A model generated the notes under the pieces. The model was not told where the DNA came from. It saw only the letters and a list, made by a program, of their open reading frames with translations, and did not search any database. Positions 12,900-25,689 of a stretch of DNA of 64,000 bases are shown in pieces. How positions within the stretch are numbered: the stretch's first letter is position 1; the number at the start of each line of letters is the position of its first letter. Location of the stretch: NCBI RefSeq assembly GCF_000485595.1, contig NW_014577285.1, forward strand, positions 110,070 through 174,069, written 5' to 3'. This stretch comes from Priapulus caudatus. Its lineage: Eukaryota > Priapulida > Priapulimorpha > Priapulimorphida > Priapulidae. A program made the translations under genes and the position numbers.

Positions 12900-14450
12900 A
12901 TGCCGAGATATGGCATTTACACGATTATTTTGTGAAAGCCTAATGCTGTATATCATTGCTGACCGAATACATATAATGGTTATTCCCCCCACGAGAGAGA
13001 TTGTACTCATTCTCTCTGCCTCTCTTTCTCTCTGTCTCTCTTTCGCTCTGCCTATTTCTCTCTAGCACATGTACTGTCTGTGACAATGCATCTTGTGTTA
13101 TCACACCGGCCGCTCTTTCTTCTGTACATCCGCTTCATGGGAGCAGCATATACACATACACTCGCCTGCCGTCACGCTAGCTTCGCGCCATCCTGCCTCT
13201 ACATCACGGGCCAAGACTGCGCAAAGCAGGTGCATAATATGACGCTCTCCCTCAACGACGATGACTATATTTCCCCCCAGTAATCTCGAGAAGCCATTGC
13301 AGCCGCGACTGACTAACCTGCAATAATACAGCAGTAGCAGCAGCCGCCGCACCAGGACTGCAGTAGCAGCGGCAGCAGCTAGCTCCGCAACTGCATCCTC
13401 ATGGTAAACAGATACATACTATTTTAAGGTGGGAAAAAGATATGCCGCAGATGCCACACCATTTTTAGAAGTTAGGGCAAGGCGTGATTTCGCCGCTGTG
13501 CGGCGCTCCGACCAATCGCAGCCGCCGATAGTGTTTCCGCAGTTTTTTCATGTGCGATCGTCATCCAATAGAGCGAGCGGTCTTACAGGAAACATCACGG
13601 AAAGAAACCGATCAAAAACACTCGTGAAAACCGGAGCCCAATTTCTCTGCGCACCGTGACACAGCTGCTGCTGAAATGTATGACTTGGCTCGAAGCTCGT
13701 AGGCGTTGCGCGGGATGTCTGAAGCGTGTCTGCCAATAGTGCGGTTCATATTGCCCCACCCCTTGCATTTTAAATCATATCGCCCTAATTAAACAAATTT
13801 AAACGTATTTTTAATTGTATATTTAGCAGTTTTCGTAGGCGCTATGGATATACGTGGTAGTTATTTACCTCGAAATTTACATAGGCCGTACTCACCAATG
13901 AGCGTGAAAATAACATCGGCAGTCAGCAAATCTATCTAGCAGTCTATCTATCTATCTATATACCATCAGATAAATTCTGGCATTTAATAATTCATATTGT
14001 CCAGAACTATATAGACATTGAAATAAATAAAACATGTGCACCCTTTCTTGAAATCATTAAACTTAAAAGAGCTTCATTATTTATTGTAAACAACAAACGA
14101 TGTGAGTGCCCGGACCCCGTGTAACTACACCGCACCAGTTCATATTGCGGCTGACCTTGTTTCACGCGGTTACTATAGAGAACCTAGCACAGTATTTGTA
14201 AACATGGAGCTAAGACCTTGTTCAATGGACACCGATGGGAATCTGTTACCCGAATGTTGATTGAAAGATTCATATAGCCGCACAAAGTGACCGTAGTAGT
14301 TTCTGCGTCAACTGACTTATTCCAATACTATTTTCATCTACGCTGTTTAGACATTTCACGTTGGTAAACATTGTAGAGATGCTGTGCCGTACGTACGCTG
14401 TGGGTTCTCTGAAGCATGCGCATACCTTTCGTTCTGCCATTCGATTTTAC
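12900..14450. other. No supported gene
   Basis: Contains short CT-rich stretches (13009-13065), a CAG/GCA-rich patch (13325-13395) and GATA/TCTA repeats near 13937-13960. Short open frames lack coding signatures. Confidence 0.55.
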
Positions 14451-14451
14451 C

Positions 14452-14692
14452 AAGAGTCCATAATAGAAATGTCTATTCAATTTCGATGAATTTCTAGATC
14501 ATCATGATGAATTATAGATGAATTCTAGATCTAGATGAATTTATTATCTTCATTTTCTAAAAACTTTTATTTAATTTCGAGAAATTTCTAGATCCTCATG
14601 ATGAATTCTAGATGAATTCTAGATCTAGATGAATTCTAGATCTAGATGAATTTCTATTCAATATGATTTTCTTTTATGGACTCTTGATTTTA
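14452..14692. repeat. Inverted-repeat-bounded minisatellite
   Basis: The ends are inverted copies of each other (AAGAGTCCATAATAGAAA near 14452-14470; TTTTATGGACTCTTGATTTT near 14671-14692). The interior is a minisatellite built on GATGAATTCTAGATCTA and related units, in two ~90-base blocks. It resembles a short non-autonomous foldback element with an internal tandem array. Confidence 0.7.
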
Positions 14693-15032
14693 CTATTGCA
14701 TGCATATCGGCACTACTGCCTGATATCACGCGACGTCACGCTCATATTCAGTGGCCCCCTTATCCATGTGATGCATGAAGCCATAACCTTGTGTTTGTTT
14801 GATATTGTTGCTACATGTCTGTCTTACGCGGTCGCAGCATTCTAACACGGCACGCACGTATGTGTCACTGTAGGGGTGTGCGTCTCGTCATCGTTAGCGC
14901 TAGTATAGTTTTTTCGGTTGCTATGCAGAGAGACAGTATAAAATGCCTTCAGCTGAGCGAGCTATACGGTCGCTTATTTTGGTTCCGGTTATTCTCGGCC
15001 CGTGCAATCTAACTGACACAAACACTTTCATC

Positions 15033-15194
15033 ATGAACATGCCGCCAGCCAAATTTAAAAATAAACCATTGGGAGCGTTGCAGCTTTGCAGGGTACGCGC
15101 AAGGGTAACTGAAGAAAGCAGGGAGAAGAAATACGAGTACAGTAATGGATTTGCAACTGAATACGGGTGCTTCCCTGTCAATGAAAGTGCTTAG
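15033..15194 (+). CDS. Possible small ORF (53 aa), uncertain
   Basis: An ATG-initiated frame starting Met-Asn-Met-Pro-Pro-Ala-Lys runs to a TAG at 15192-15194, and a canonical AATAAA follows about 50 bases later (near 15248). The C-terminal part is Lys/Arg/Glu-rich and protein-like. The frame is open upstream to an ATG at 14943, so a longer 83-residue form is possible. I recognise no family. It could be a real small gene, the last exon of a spliced gene, or chance; evidence is limited to the frame and the polyA-signal position. Confidence 0.2.
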   Translation: MNMPPAKFKNKPLGALQLCRVRARVTEESREKKYEYSNGFATEYGCFPVNESA

Positions 15195-15521
15195 AAGATT
15201 GTGGGAAAGGCCAACACCAGGTGCTCCATGACATGAATACTGATCAATAAAAGTAGGTGGCAGCACTATACTGTCATTTCGTACCCAATTAATTTACATG
15301 CATGCACATGTTCCCATGAATTTAGGCGATATTACTTAAACTTGGCTTATTCTCTCTGCGTTGAATTGTAAATTGTGTGTTTGTAATTTGGTTATCGTAC
15401 ACACAATTTTAACGGGGTACGGGGGGACGTAGCTTATTCTGCCTGAGGGGGGGGAGAAGCCACGTCCGGTTCGTGTTCCTGGAAGTTGACCGCGGCAGCT
15501 ATAGCCACTGACCATATAATA

Positions 15522-15853
15522 GCTGCGTTCACACGTATACACGGCTTAGTTGGTACCGTACTTAGTTGGTGCTAAGTCCGGTTAAAATGCGTTCACACGA
15601 GATACACGAGATTCGAGGCTTAGCTAGCTAGGTATAATATAGACTGGTACCGGGTCGACAGTTCCACACGCTACCCTAACGTCGTGCAGCGAACGGGTAG
15701 CAGTCTAGGTTAACAATACGCGGCCAGCGTGGTGCCGAATATACGCGGCTTAGTTGGCGCGGAATATGATTCCGCGCTAAGCAAGCCGGAGCATTCGCGG
15801 CTAAGCAAGCCGTGGCTAAGCAAGCCGCGTATATTTTAGCGTGTGAACGCAAC
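15522..15853. mobile_element. MITE-like element, 332 bp, with TIRs and 5-bp TSD
   Basis: The 14-base terminal inverted repeats are GCTGCGTTCACACG on the left and the reverse complement of GTTGCGTTCACACG on the right (one mismatch). The element is flanked by identical TAATA at 15517-15521 and 15854-15858, which fits a target-site duplication. The interior repeats a GGCTTAGTTGG / GCTAAGCAAGCCG theme, itself partly palindromic. No transposase frame, so it would depend on an enzyme encoded elsewhere. Confidence 0.8.
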
Positions 15854-15859
15854 TAATAA

Positions 15860-18800
15860 CATCTATGTAGGTTTGTACTGTGCTAATAATACACCTACAA
15901 TCTGACAAAGGAGATCGTTGAAGAACGTAGAACCATGTATATAATATATTTAACATATATTATAATGATTATATAAATGCACATTAGTTCCTAGGCTCAT
16001 TCGAGATGGGCCTGGGATTTTTATTCGCGCTGTAATTGAAGGTTTTCGGTAGCAATGGCGACGCACAAGTAATGCAAAACGAATAGTTATCGAACATGTC
16101 GACAACAGACGCACATCACCAGCCATGTTTCGGTTGTTCCATTTGTGAAAATTGTGTGCTAAAAAATTAAAAAATAAATTGAAAAAAATATTGCGGCTGG
16201 CGGTGGAAAGGCGGAATCTGCTGACAAACCTTCTGCTGGTGTTAAATGCAGAGACGAAAAAAACCTCATAGAACTGATACCGCGAGGGAGCGAAGTATAA
16301 ACGTCAACGCATCAACGTTTAATTTAATTTAGGCACCGCACGCTAAAAATTAAGCAAGTCGCTAGTAATAAGAACGTTTTAGACTGGTACCATTTTATCG
16401 AGCAGAGTGCGGCTTGGATTCCGCGGATTTAGATGGGCACACAGACACGTTGATATGAAGACGATTTCAGAATGGCAGCAAAGCGTGTTGCCCAGACCAC
16501 GAAGCGGCGTTTTAACGCGCGTAATTGTAAACGTCGCTTCCGAATGCAACTCGCGATTTTTGCTGCGATATAATATATCGCTCCTTGACATACGCAAGCG
16601 CTCGAATACAGGCGTGTGTGTGGAATAGCTGTACGCCGACCTATATAGTGCATACTGGCGTTCTTCCGCACAACGAACAGTTTAGTATACGTACCATGCG
16701 TAAACAATTTCCGGCCAGAACGGGGGTTCATTGCAACCGTAAACACGGTAAATCATCTTCCCCTAAACACCTAGTGTTAGAAACTAGTTTTGGGTGAATT
16801 AATGTATGTCGGAGATGTACAGGGAACTATATGACATCGCGCATCGTGCCGGTATGACGCCCCCTAATTAATCGCCTGCCGGCAAACTTCGTCTTACCCA
16901 TCAGCCACCTGGCTGGCTGCTACCATCAAATCGTTTCGCCGAAGATTGAGTACCTGATATTATACTCACATGCATAACACGACCATATTTTCTCATATTT
17001 TCTCTAAACTATGTTGCTGCATTTCTCAATTGCTGGAATGCACTTAGCTAATGGCTATTGCTAAATGGAAGCGTTGCTACTGAAACTTACAAACGTGTGC
17101 GAGCTTTTACGCGTCCCGTTATAAATCATGGATCGAAAATGAACTAGTTGAATTATTTATATGTACACGGCACCCCATTTGCAGTTCACAGTGCGTGTGA
17201 CCGCGGCAACTTTCAGAAATAATAGATTATCACGCTCGAATACTTTTTGTCTGGAGTTATATAAAAACGAAAGTATTGGAACGTCGTTTATTTCCCCTAC
17301 ACATCTGCATAGACGATTGCGCTATAAGCAACAATATTTATTCTAGAAGAACCTAAGGTGCCGCGAGCGAAGAAACACGGGCAGCATTATACAGTGATGT
17401 ACGAGAATCATGAAGCTTCGCTGAGATAATTTGCGTATATATACAACCTGATCATGCAACATTTATTACTCGTGAGCCTCGAGGAAATTTGTTGGCGAAA
17501 ATTTTGCGTAACGCCTTTTTTCGCTACTTCCGATTGTCGGCATATTTTAACACGATCTATACTGTCACGGCGTTTGTCCGCTCATCGACGCAGAAAAAGG
17601 GGCCCCAGATGTGAAGCTGCTTTCCTGGCCATTAGATGCTGAAATTTGCATCAATGCATGAGTTCTTCCTTTTACACATGACGGGGCGTGTCATCTTTCG
17701 AATCACAAGCTCAAGTTTATTTAGTTGAGCTATAGTTTGTTGCATTATGGATTTATTACGATAAAATTTGTTCATGAGAAAGTAATAGGTACTAACCAAA
17801 AAGATATATTACAAAACGCATAATTGTCACAATATTACCGTATGTGGAGTAGTACTACATGTGACAGTACACTTTATGACTATTATATAGCAGAAATTAT
17901 AGAGCGTATATATTATTATAATATTATAATTACTACCATATTTATCTAACAATACCATAGTTACACAAATTATAAGCTTATGATAATACATATATAAAGC
18001 CTAGTTTTTACATCCTGTGTTGAATCCCAAACTTGGAGCCACAATACGAAACGCCGCATTTTCTGGCGAAACTTCTAGAACACGCAAGTGAACGACCTAA
18101 TCTAAAATTAAACGCAGAGCAGCCGATGCGATGATGGTAGCTAGACGAGAAGTCGTAAGAGACGTGGAAGAGTTCCTAATAGCTTTACACATCTGCTGCT
18201 CCATGCACGTCGTACGTACATCCAGTTTGAGAGGCGCACGTTTGATCTGTTAGCCATGTCAGGGAACCTGTCAGAATCATTTGCAGAACGATTCCCGAAC
18301 GAGGCAGAGTGGCACCCTTCTGGTAGTATAGAGAGCAGTACCACCGCCAAAACAGCCACTGTATGCCTACAGAGATGGGGCAACTGTGTAGCATACTGTT
18401 TTTTTTTTACGAAATAGCGGTGTCTGGTCGTATAAAGAAATACGGAATACGTTGTTAAACCGACCACCTACAAGAGTTACATCTGAGTATACACAGTTCC
18501 TTATTTTTACTTCGGAATGGTTGCACATTGTTTTCCAAGTATATACACCGCATCCCATGCAGCCATCTGCTCGTGATTTGCAGAAGTATTTCGATTATCC
18601 GTGACTGCCCACGCAGTCATCCTTGTCTGAGACTGTAACAACACTTTTTAGAGACTCTCTATACATTGGGAGGTACTAGAATTCTGCCAATGAAGTTGCA
18701 ATCATCCGAGGGCTTGGAACAATGGTTACTGAGAGATTTCAGACCCTTGCTCTCTTGTTTATCCAGCGCTTTATTTCTGCGAACTATAAACAGGGATAGC

Positions 18801-18880
18801 ATAATTTGATTCAAATATCTTGGACAATATCTGCGGTTGAGAACGAGAGACAATAGTGATATATGCTTCCGCCTCCTCTC
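15860..18880. other. No supported gene
   Basis: AT-rich DNA with short unsupported frames on both strands. I found no splice-bounded coding segment and no long repeat. Confidence 0.5.
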
Positions 18881-18887
18881 TCACATA

Positions 18888-19050
18888 CTCTCTCTCTTTC
18901 TCTCTCTCTCTCTCTCTTTCCCTTTTTCTCTCTCTCTCTCTCTTTCTCCTTCACACGCTCTCTCTCTCTTTCTCTCTCTGTCTCCCACTCTCTCTCATTC
19001 TCTCGCACTCCCTCGTTCTACCCACGCGCGCGCAAGCATGCACGCACTCG

Positions 19051-19133
<83 letters not shown>

Positions 19134-19209
19134 CGCGCGCGCGACGCGACGACTACACACGACACACACACACACACTACACACACACGCGCACGCACGC
19201 AACGCCACG

Positions 19210-19252
<43 letters not shown>
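18888..19252. repeat. Compound (CT)n-(CA)n microsatellite
   Basis: CT-rich sequence (18888-19015) is followed by a pure CA run (about 19053-19131), a CG-containing break, and a second CA run (19214-19250). Confidence 0.97.
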
Positions 19253-19254
<2 letters not shown>

Positions 19255-19259
19255 TGTAG

Positions 19260-20118
19260 CAAGCAATACTGTCTGAGCAGGCCTACCCGAAACGTGAAAC
19301 CTCTGTTCTAGTCACTACTACGCGTTCACCACATGGGAATCAGAGAACTTTACTAGAGTGTTATAATACAGACCAGAACCCATTCATCTCTATTCATGTT
19401 GTGCTGGCATAGGTGACTAGTATATAGTTGCTGTTAATAACACAGTTATAGTGCTATTAACTGAAAATAATTGTTCGGTAGCGTGTCAGTAAATGACTGT
19501 GTAACACTTTGGGCTTTTTTCAACGAGTGTAAGAACTATATCAAATGTTTGCAGTGAAGCGCATTATACTGCACCTATTGTTACTATCAACGAATCGTAA
19601 GTGGTGTTTTTAAGCTCCTCATTGGTATTAATTTTTAAATAATTCTTCTCGCAATTGTCAGCTAAATTCTACTATGAGTTGTCACAGTATACGTGTTGTA
19701 TTAGGACAAATCCATCAAAGTATAGGAATATGAGTGCCGATAATAATTAAGACCTAATATTGTCAATATTTTGACAATGCAATATTTTGGTTACATGAAA
19801 AAGTTACACGTTTGTCACTGCCGTGTGGGGTGGAATTACCAATGACTGAAGTGCATTCAGTTACATTCTGCTTACAGTAAAGGCAAAGTTTTTCGTGCTG
19901 CTGCTCACAGCTAGGGTAACCTTTACACCTATGTTAAATTGTTGTTTTTATGCTTATTTTCCCGGGTGAATTTATTGCCTAACATAAAAAACAACCGGAG
20001 AACCGCGCCATAGTCACATTTAAAAAAAATGGTGCAAAACATAAATGATTTAACTTATATAAGAAATGAAACAAAATGTTTCATGATTTCATAATCTATC
20101 GCTACTACTATATAGTTG

Positions 20119-20155
<37 letters not shown>

Positions 20156-20640
20156 TTTCTTTTAATATGAATAAAGTAATTTATTCTACCACCATGCAGC
20201 CATCTTTAATTGCGACGAGTGGTTAATATAACCGCATACATCATCTATTATAACTCGCATCCAAATTAGTTTTAGCGCAAAGTTCACATCTTCCAGCACC
20301 CGCTTTGATGTCAACAATCTTAAAACACGACCTCGTGGCGAGTGTCAGCGAGCTCATCATTAAACATCTGAATGTGCAGACCAGATGTCAGTGCTGTGTG
20401 TGCGTCCTTACCATTCATGTGCCGTGCTGATGACACGTAACCCATTATATCTCACATGAAGAGGGCCCGGCCCGGCTGGCGTATTGCTGTATGGCGGGTG
20501 GTCATCCTAGCTACTGCGTCATTTCATTGCTTTATTTCGATTTGCCCGCAATTTTCGAATCAAGGCAGCGGTTAAGGTCGTCATAATGCGAATCCAGTTG
20601 GTGGATATAGGGATTTAGGATAAACTCAAAAGAGCTATTA
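19260..20640. other. No supported gene; (TA)n at 20126-20152
   Basis: Unique-looking AT-rich sequence with one short TA microsatellite. Nothing coding is supported. Confidence 0.55.
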
Positions 20641-21175
20641 AACTTGCGTGCCTTGGCTGCGCGAGCAAGCGAAATACAGAGCGGGGGCATGTTCGCTTTG
20701 TTTCGCCGGCCTTCGCTGGGCTTCGTTGCTCGAGCAAGCAAAATTGAGACTGGGGTATGTTCGCTTCGTTTCGCTGGACTTCGCTGGACTTCGATGCTCG
20801 AGCAAGTAAATTATAGAGCGGGGGCATGTTTGCTTCGTTTCGCTAGACTTCGCTGGACTTCGCTGGACTTCGCTGGACTTCGCTGGACTTCGCTGGTCGA
20901 GCACAGGAAATACAGAGTGGGGGGGGCATGTTCGCTTTGTTTCGCTGGACTTCGTTGCTCGAACAAGCAAAATTGAGACGAGGAATATGTTCGCTTCGTT
21001 TCGCTCGCCTTCGCTGCTTGCTTGCGCAACGAAGGGGAGTGAAGAGAAGCGAACATGCCCCCGCTCTGCATTTCGCTTGCTCGAGCAGCGAAGGCGAGCG
21101 AAACGAAGGGAAGATGCCCCACTCTGTATTTTGCTTGCTAGCGTAGCGGAGGCGAGCGAAACGAAGCGAGCATTT
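20640..21175. repeat. Foldback tandem array of ~68-bp units
   Basis: Units containing GCTCGAGCAAGCAAAATTGA-like sequence, then GGGGGCATG, then TTCGCTTCGTTTCGCTGG, recur near 20660, 20728, 20796, 20894 and 20958. The spacing is about 68 bases except where the decamer CTTCGCTGGA is expanded to about five tandem copies (20847-20896). From about 21015 to 21170 the same units run in the opposite orientation (CCCCGCTCTG, GCGAACATGCCCCC), so the block can fold into a long hairpin. Open frames rich in Ser/Glu/Val/Gln/Arg are products of the repeat. Confidence 0.9.
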
Positions 21176-21244
21176 CACTTGGAAGAGCAACGCCTTCCTT
21201 TCAAGCTCGCTTTGATCAGACTCAAATGAAGCGCCGACTTTCAT

Positions 21245-21360
21245 ATCCCATTGATATCTATTTTACATCTAACCCCCCTTGATATCTATTTCATATCTAA
21301 CCCTCCCTTGATATCTATTTCATATCGATCCGCCCCCCTTTGATATTTTTTTTATATCAC
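21245..21360. repeat. GATATCTATTT short tandem repeat
   Basis: Four imperfect units of about 29-35 bases, each with GATATCTATTT and CATATCTAACCC-like cores, ending in a T-rich unit. Confidence 0.8.
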
Positions 21361-24330
21361 GATATTAATGACATTAAAGTTGGGAACACTCCTAATGGAG
21401 CGTTAGCCCATTTGCCTCTCTATAACATTTTCTTACATAGATATCAATTTAACAGTTTTGCGCATGGTGAGCGCCAGCGCCACCCATTATAAGAATATGA
21501 GTGCGTCTGCTGGCTCCATATACTGCAATGAGTGTCCGTTTTCTAGACTTTTAACGGTTTCTATTGTAATACATCGAGCCAGGATACACAGCTGTATGAG
21601 TGATGATGTCAGTAATTTCCACATACTTCCACTTTCCGATTTATGTGTTTGCTAAAAGGTGCCAGCCGCAAAATATTTGGGTGTTCAGGGGCAGTCCATA
21701 TAGATTTGTTTTATTTAGAGATAGTGTTAAATATAGTCTGGTATATACTTTCGTAGTTATCTAAATCTGGAGCGGCCGGCTCGGTTCACTGGAGAGACGG
21801 ACTAGTCTTTATTAGAACCTGTAGGTAATGTATTGTCAAATATCATGTTAAAGTAGCATGTCTCCTAACGTTTTCTTTCGGAAGACAGTTGGATACGCTA
21901 CTACTGTAATTAAATAATTAGAAGAAATTCATTATTTGATCGCATCATGAACATGTATCATCTTTGAACGCATCATATCGTCTACAGATATCCGTATACC
22001 TTATTACCACCCAATTGTTTTGCCCTGCATCTGCTGAACCCTAGATATATCTGTCCCTGTTCGCTCACATTTCCCATTCCCGATTAATTTCTGCACTGGT
22101 AAATAAATTGCTGTTATATAGTCTGTAAATATATTATTATTATGCCCACGGTCTTATAGCTAGCCGCATTTATAACGCCGTCGGAAATGCGTCCTAATCT
22201 TTGGTGCAGTCGTATGGATGAAATGACGAAGAACTTGAGAAAAAGTGTTATGATAATTGAGGTAGTACTGATAAGATCGGCAGTGGAAACGTGGTGAGGA
22301 AGTGTGGAGTATAGCGAAGCACAAGAGAATTGTGAGGTTAGTAGTAGTATTGTGCTATGGCTTGCACACACGCCCTAACGAGCCAAGCAGTAGCAAAACA
22401 TTGCGCATCATTAACTGCGGAACGAAGAAACGCTGGAAATGCCAAATGTTTTTCTAGGTTTGAATACCCGAAAACTATTATTTCAACGGATTTTAATTCT
22501 TCGTCTAAAATAGCATCCCGTGCAGCCGCGAAACCCGTGACCCGTCCCCCGTCGTTATATTGATTAATTTTCGCACTTATAATGGAAATGGAAGGTGTTT
22601 ACTCAAGAATTTCATCAAAATATCTTGATTTTGTAATAAATATAAACCGGAGTTTAACGCGAATAAAATAATCATAAGTTATCTTGATTGATAACAAACG
22701 GTATGTAACATTCTACTGAAATGCCACATTTGCGTTTGCTATTTGTAATCAGGAGACGATCAATTTTAAAACCACCACACTAACCAGTGTAATCATTGGA
22801 TCCAGTACCAGTGTATAACGCATGTGAGAACGAACTTAAATTTAATTAATCATTTTAATTTCGATTACTTGTTGTGTAGAGAATTTTGCTTATATTTAGT
22901 TTCCACCGCGTGGCGCAGCGGAATGCAGACGTGGATAGCGTGTCACATCTGGAAAGCCGATGCAGCAGGCTAGCTTAGTCTGAATAGTAACATAACAAGT
23001 AACAAAACAAGTAAACGAAGCAAATCTGCTGCTGGAAAATATATTACAAAAATCCGCCATGTGAATTGTGTTTGCTTATTTGGCATCGGCAATGTGTCGC
23101 AACTAATGCGCTTTAATATAATTGCATGTCATTGAAAGCGATTAGGTTAATAACATTTTAGGACGGGCGGAATGGATTATAATGGTTTAAAACGAGAAAA
23201 TACTTTTTTACAAGACATCAACAGGCTTTAATTCATTACATGGAAGACATTGTAAACGCATCAAGTGTGCTATGTGCACGTGTAGTCGCGAGGGTTTAGG
23301 ACGCGGTGGGCGCGCGTGAAACAATATACTGCCGGGTTTGTTTCAGGCAGCCGACGCGATGAACACAGTAAACAGATACCCCTGTACCCACACACACGCG
23401 CGCGCGCGCGCTCACCGGCCGCTGGTAGAGAGGCAAGCAACCGCAGCACTACGGTGGTACGTGCATGGCTGACGCGGGCGGTGTGTCCGTCCACACATTT
23501 CCCCGGACTGCTGACATCAGTAGCCATGGGCGTACGTGATGGCCCACCCTCTCTGCAAAAGGCCGAGTAAACCTAGCTCGCTTGTTTATTAGCCGACCGT
23601 AGAAACAATAGCAACAGTGGCCACGTACGCGCGCCAAATCGATTTTCCGATGAGAGAGCAAAACACCAACCTCGGATCCTCTCGGTTAATCATGAGCGAC
23701 CCCTGATCTAAACAGGGTGTCTCTTAGCTAAGCGCCTCGCGTGCCCGTACCACCCGAAATAGTCGAGCGCCGAACTATGGCAAAAATCCACTCGGCTGAA
23801 CGAATGGTAACTTAATATCTCAAACTACCAATACCCATATATGTAAGTGACGTAGTGACAGACCACCCCCCTCATCCCGTCCCGGCAGACCCCGCGGCAG
23901 ACAGGCGATGGCGGCGTTTGTGTGCGTCGGATGGAGGAGGATGAAAGACTCATCGGCTGTCTATTGGTGCGTGTGTATTATACAACCACCCAGCCGGTCG
24001 GTCGGGCGCTTAAGAGAGTCTTGCCACCGTTATATACTACTACTAGGGATGGGTATGCACACTGTACGCAACTATGCTAGTGCAGCATGCCACGGCCAGG
24101 CACGCTAAAAGTCGCGGCCATGGCGCTCGCTGTATCACGAACGCTTGAACCATGGCTGCAAGAATAGGTATATATAGGTTCGGGTTCCTTATAATAGCTA
24201 GGTTGTTCGGAACGATGAGCAAAGAAGTTCGCACAATCGTCGTTTCATATACACACCAGAATGTTTTTTCCAAGCTCCGCGACTATAGTTGCCAGATGGT
24301 CTCTGCGTATCTCGCGTAGCCTACTCTGGA
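21361..24330. other. No supported gene
   Basis: Mostly AT-rich. A more GC-rich stretch (about 23270-23900) has alternating CG near 23397-23410 but no convincing ORF. Confidence 0.5.
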
Positions 24331-24333
24331 ACA

Positions 24334-24337
24334 TACG

Positions 24338-24393
<56 letters not shown>

Positions 24394-24412
24394 TACCTGC
24401 GTACGTGCGTGT
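24334..24412. repeat. (GTGC)n microsatellite
   Basis: About 16 tandem GTGC units, then GTAC variants. A related imperfect GTGC/GTGT stretch lies at 24583-24735. Confidence 0.95.
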
Positions 24413-24999
24413 GAGTAAATTTCGTGGACCACAAACACAGAACGTGTGAAATGTTTGGGAACTATTTTCCATACCAGAACTATCCAAAAATACAAATAAG
24501 CGTAACATATATTGACTATTATACCTCGGATGACACCTAATACGAGTGATTCTGAACGTGCGAAATATTAATGTGTGGCACCTACGTACCTGTGTGCTTG
24601 TGTGCGTACGTTCGTGCATACGATCATTTGTGAGAGCGTGTGTAAATGCGTACGCACGTGTATGCGTGCGTTTGTGCGTGTGTACGTGTGTACGCGCGTG
24701 CGTACGTGCGTGCGTGCGTTCGTGCGTGTGTCTGTTGTAAAATTATAAATATAAAGATATTACAATTAATCATCTCATAACGGCCACGCATTAATTCGGA
24801 GGAAAAATAAAGTCTACACTCCTAATTGGTGTTTAAATATACTGTTATTGACTCCGTTATAATCATTCCTAAGTTATAGATATATTATATTTGAACATTG
24901 AAGGCTTGTACAATAACTGCACTATACATTTCTTGCATGGCAATCCATTAATTATTTCTAAACCTCAACGGTATGTTAATGAAATTGGGCTACGCGATA

Positions 25000-25125
25000 T
25001 ATATATATATATAAATAGAGTAGCTAATACTAGAGTCCCTTTATACAGAGGATCTATTTAATAAAGTATCTCTAGAGGACTCTAGCTAATAGAGTATCTC
25101 TAGAGGACTCTAGCTAATACTGGAA
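25000..25125. repeat. Short local duplications around a TA tract
   Basis: GTATCTCTAGAGGACTCTAG occurs twice within about 40 bases (near 25066 and 25097), next to a TA microsatellite (24998-25014). The repeat is largely self-complementary (CTAGAG / CTCTAG). Confidence 0.7.
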
Positions 25126-25689
25126 GCTGGCGCCATCTATAGGGCATTACGAAGACCTGTACATCTCAGTCGCTATTTATCCAGCAAATAATTATACCAA
25201 TAAGTATACAGATTCTGCCATAAAGACGAGTATGTCGTAAACATGCAGAGTAGAGAGAGAATCGCAAGAATTCGCCGGTGGCCAGTGCGGTCACGTGAAA
25301 TTAACGTGACGGATATTTTTAATATTAAACTACTCTCCAGTATCAATGATTCAGTAGACGTAAAAATTCTATCCTTTTGTGCTCTCTACTCTAACAGAAT
25401 AATTTCAACAAAAATGCGATTCTCTTTCGGAAAATGGTGAGCATGCGCGAACGTAGACCTTAGCATCCTAAACAAATCAATTCACGTAGGTATTAGTAAT
25501 TCTCGTCTGCCAAATATCTGTGAAAAAGCACGTAATTCGTTGAAATCATACATATGAGAAGTCATGTCTAGAACGAACCAGTCGCAGGTGCCCTAAAAGA
25601 CTTCTTTTAGGCAAGACATCGTAATAACCATCCATCACATCAAAATAATCGCGCGTATCCAATAATTTATTTACAGTTATAATTTCATT

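Noticed and set aside
20532-21244. Overlapping 70-133 aa frames rich in Ser-Glu-Val-Gln-Arg
   Set aside because: The period follows the ~68-bp and decamer DNA repeat and is present on both strands, so it reflects the satellite and not a protein.
22900-22990. tRNA-like 5' half (GCGTGGCGCAGCGGAA)
   Set aside because: Resembles an A-box/D-arm, but no T-arm, acceptor pairing or B-box follows at the required distance.
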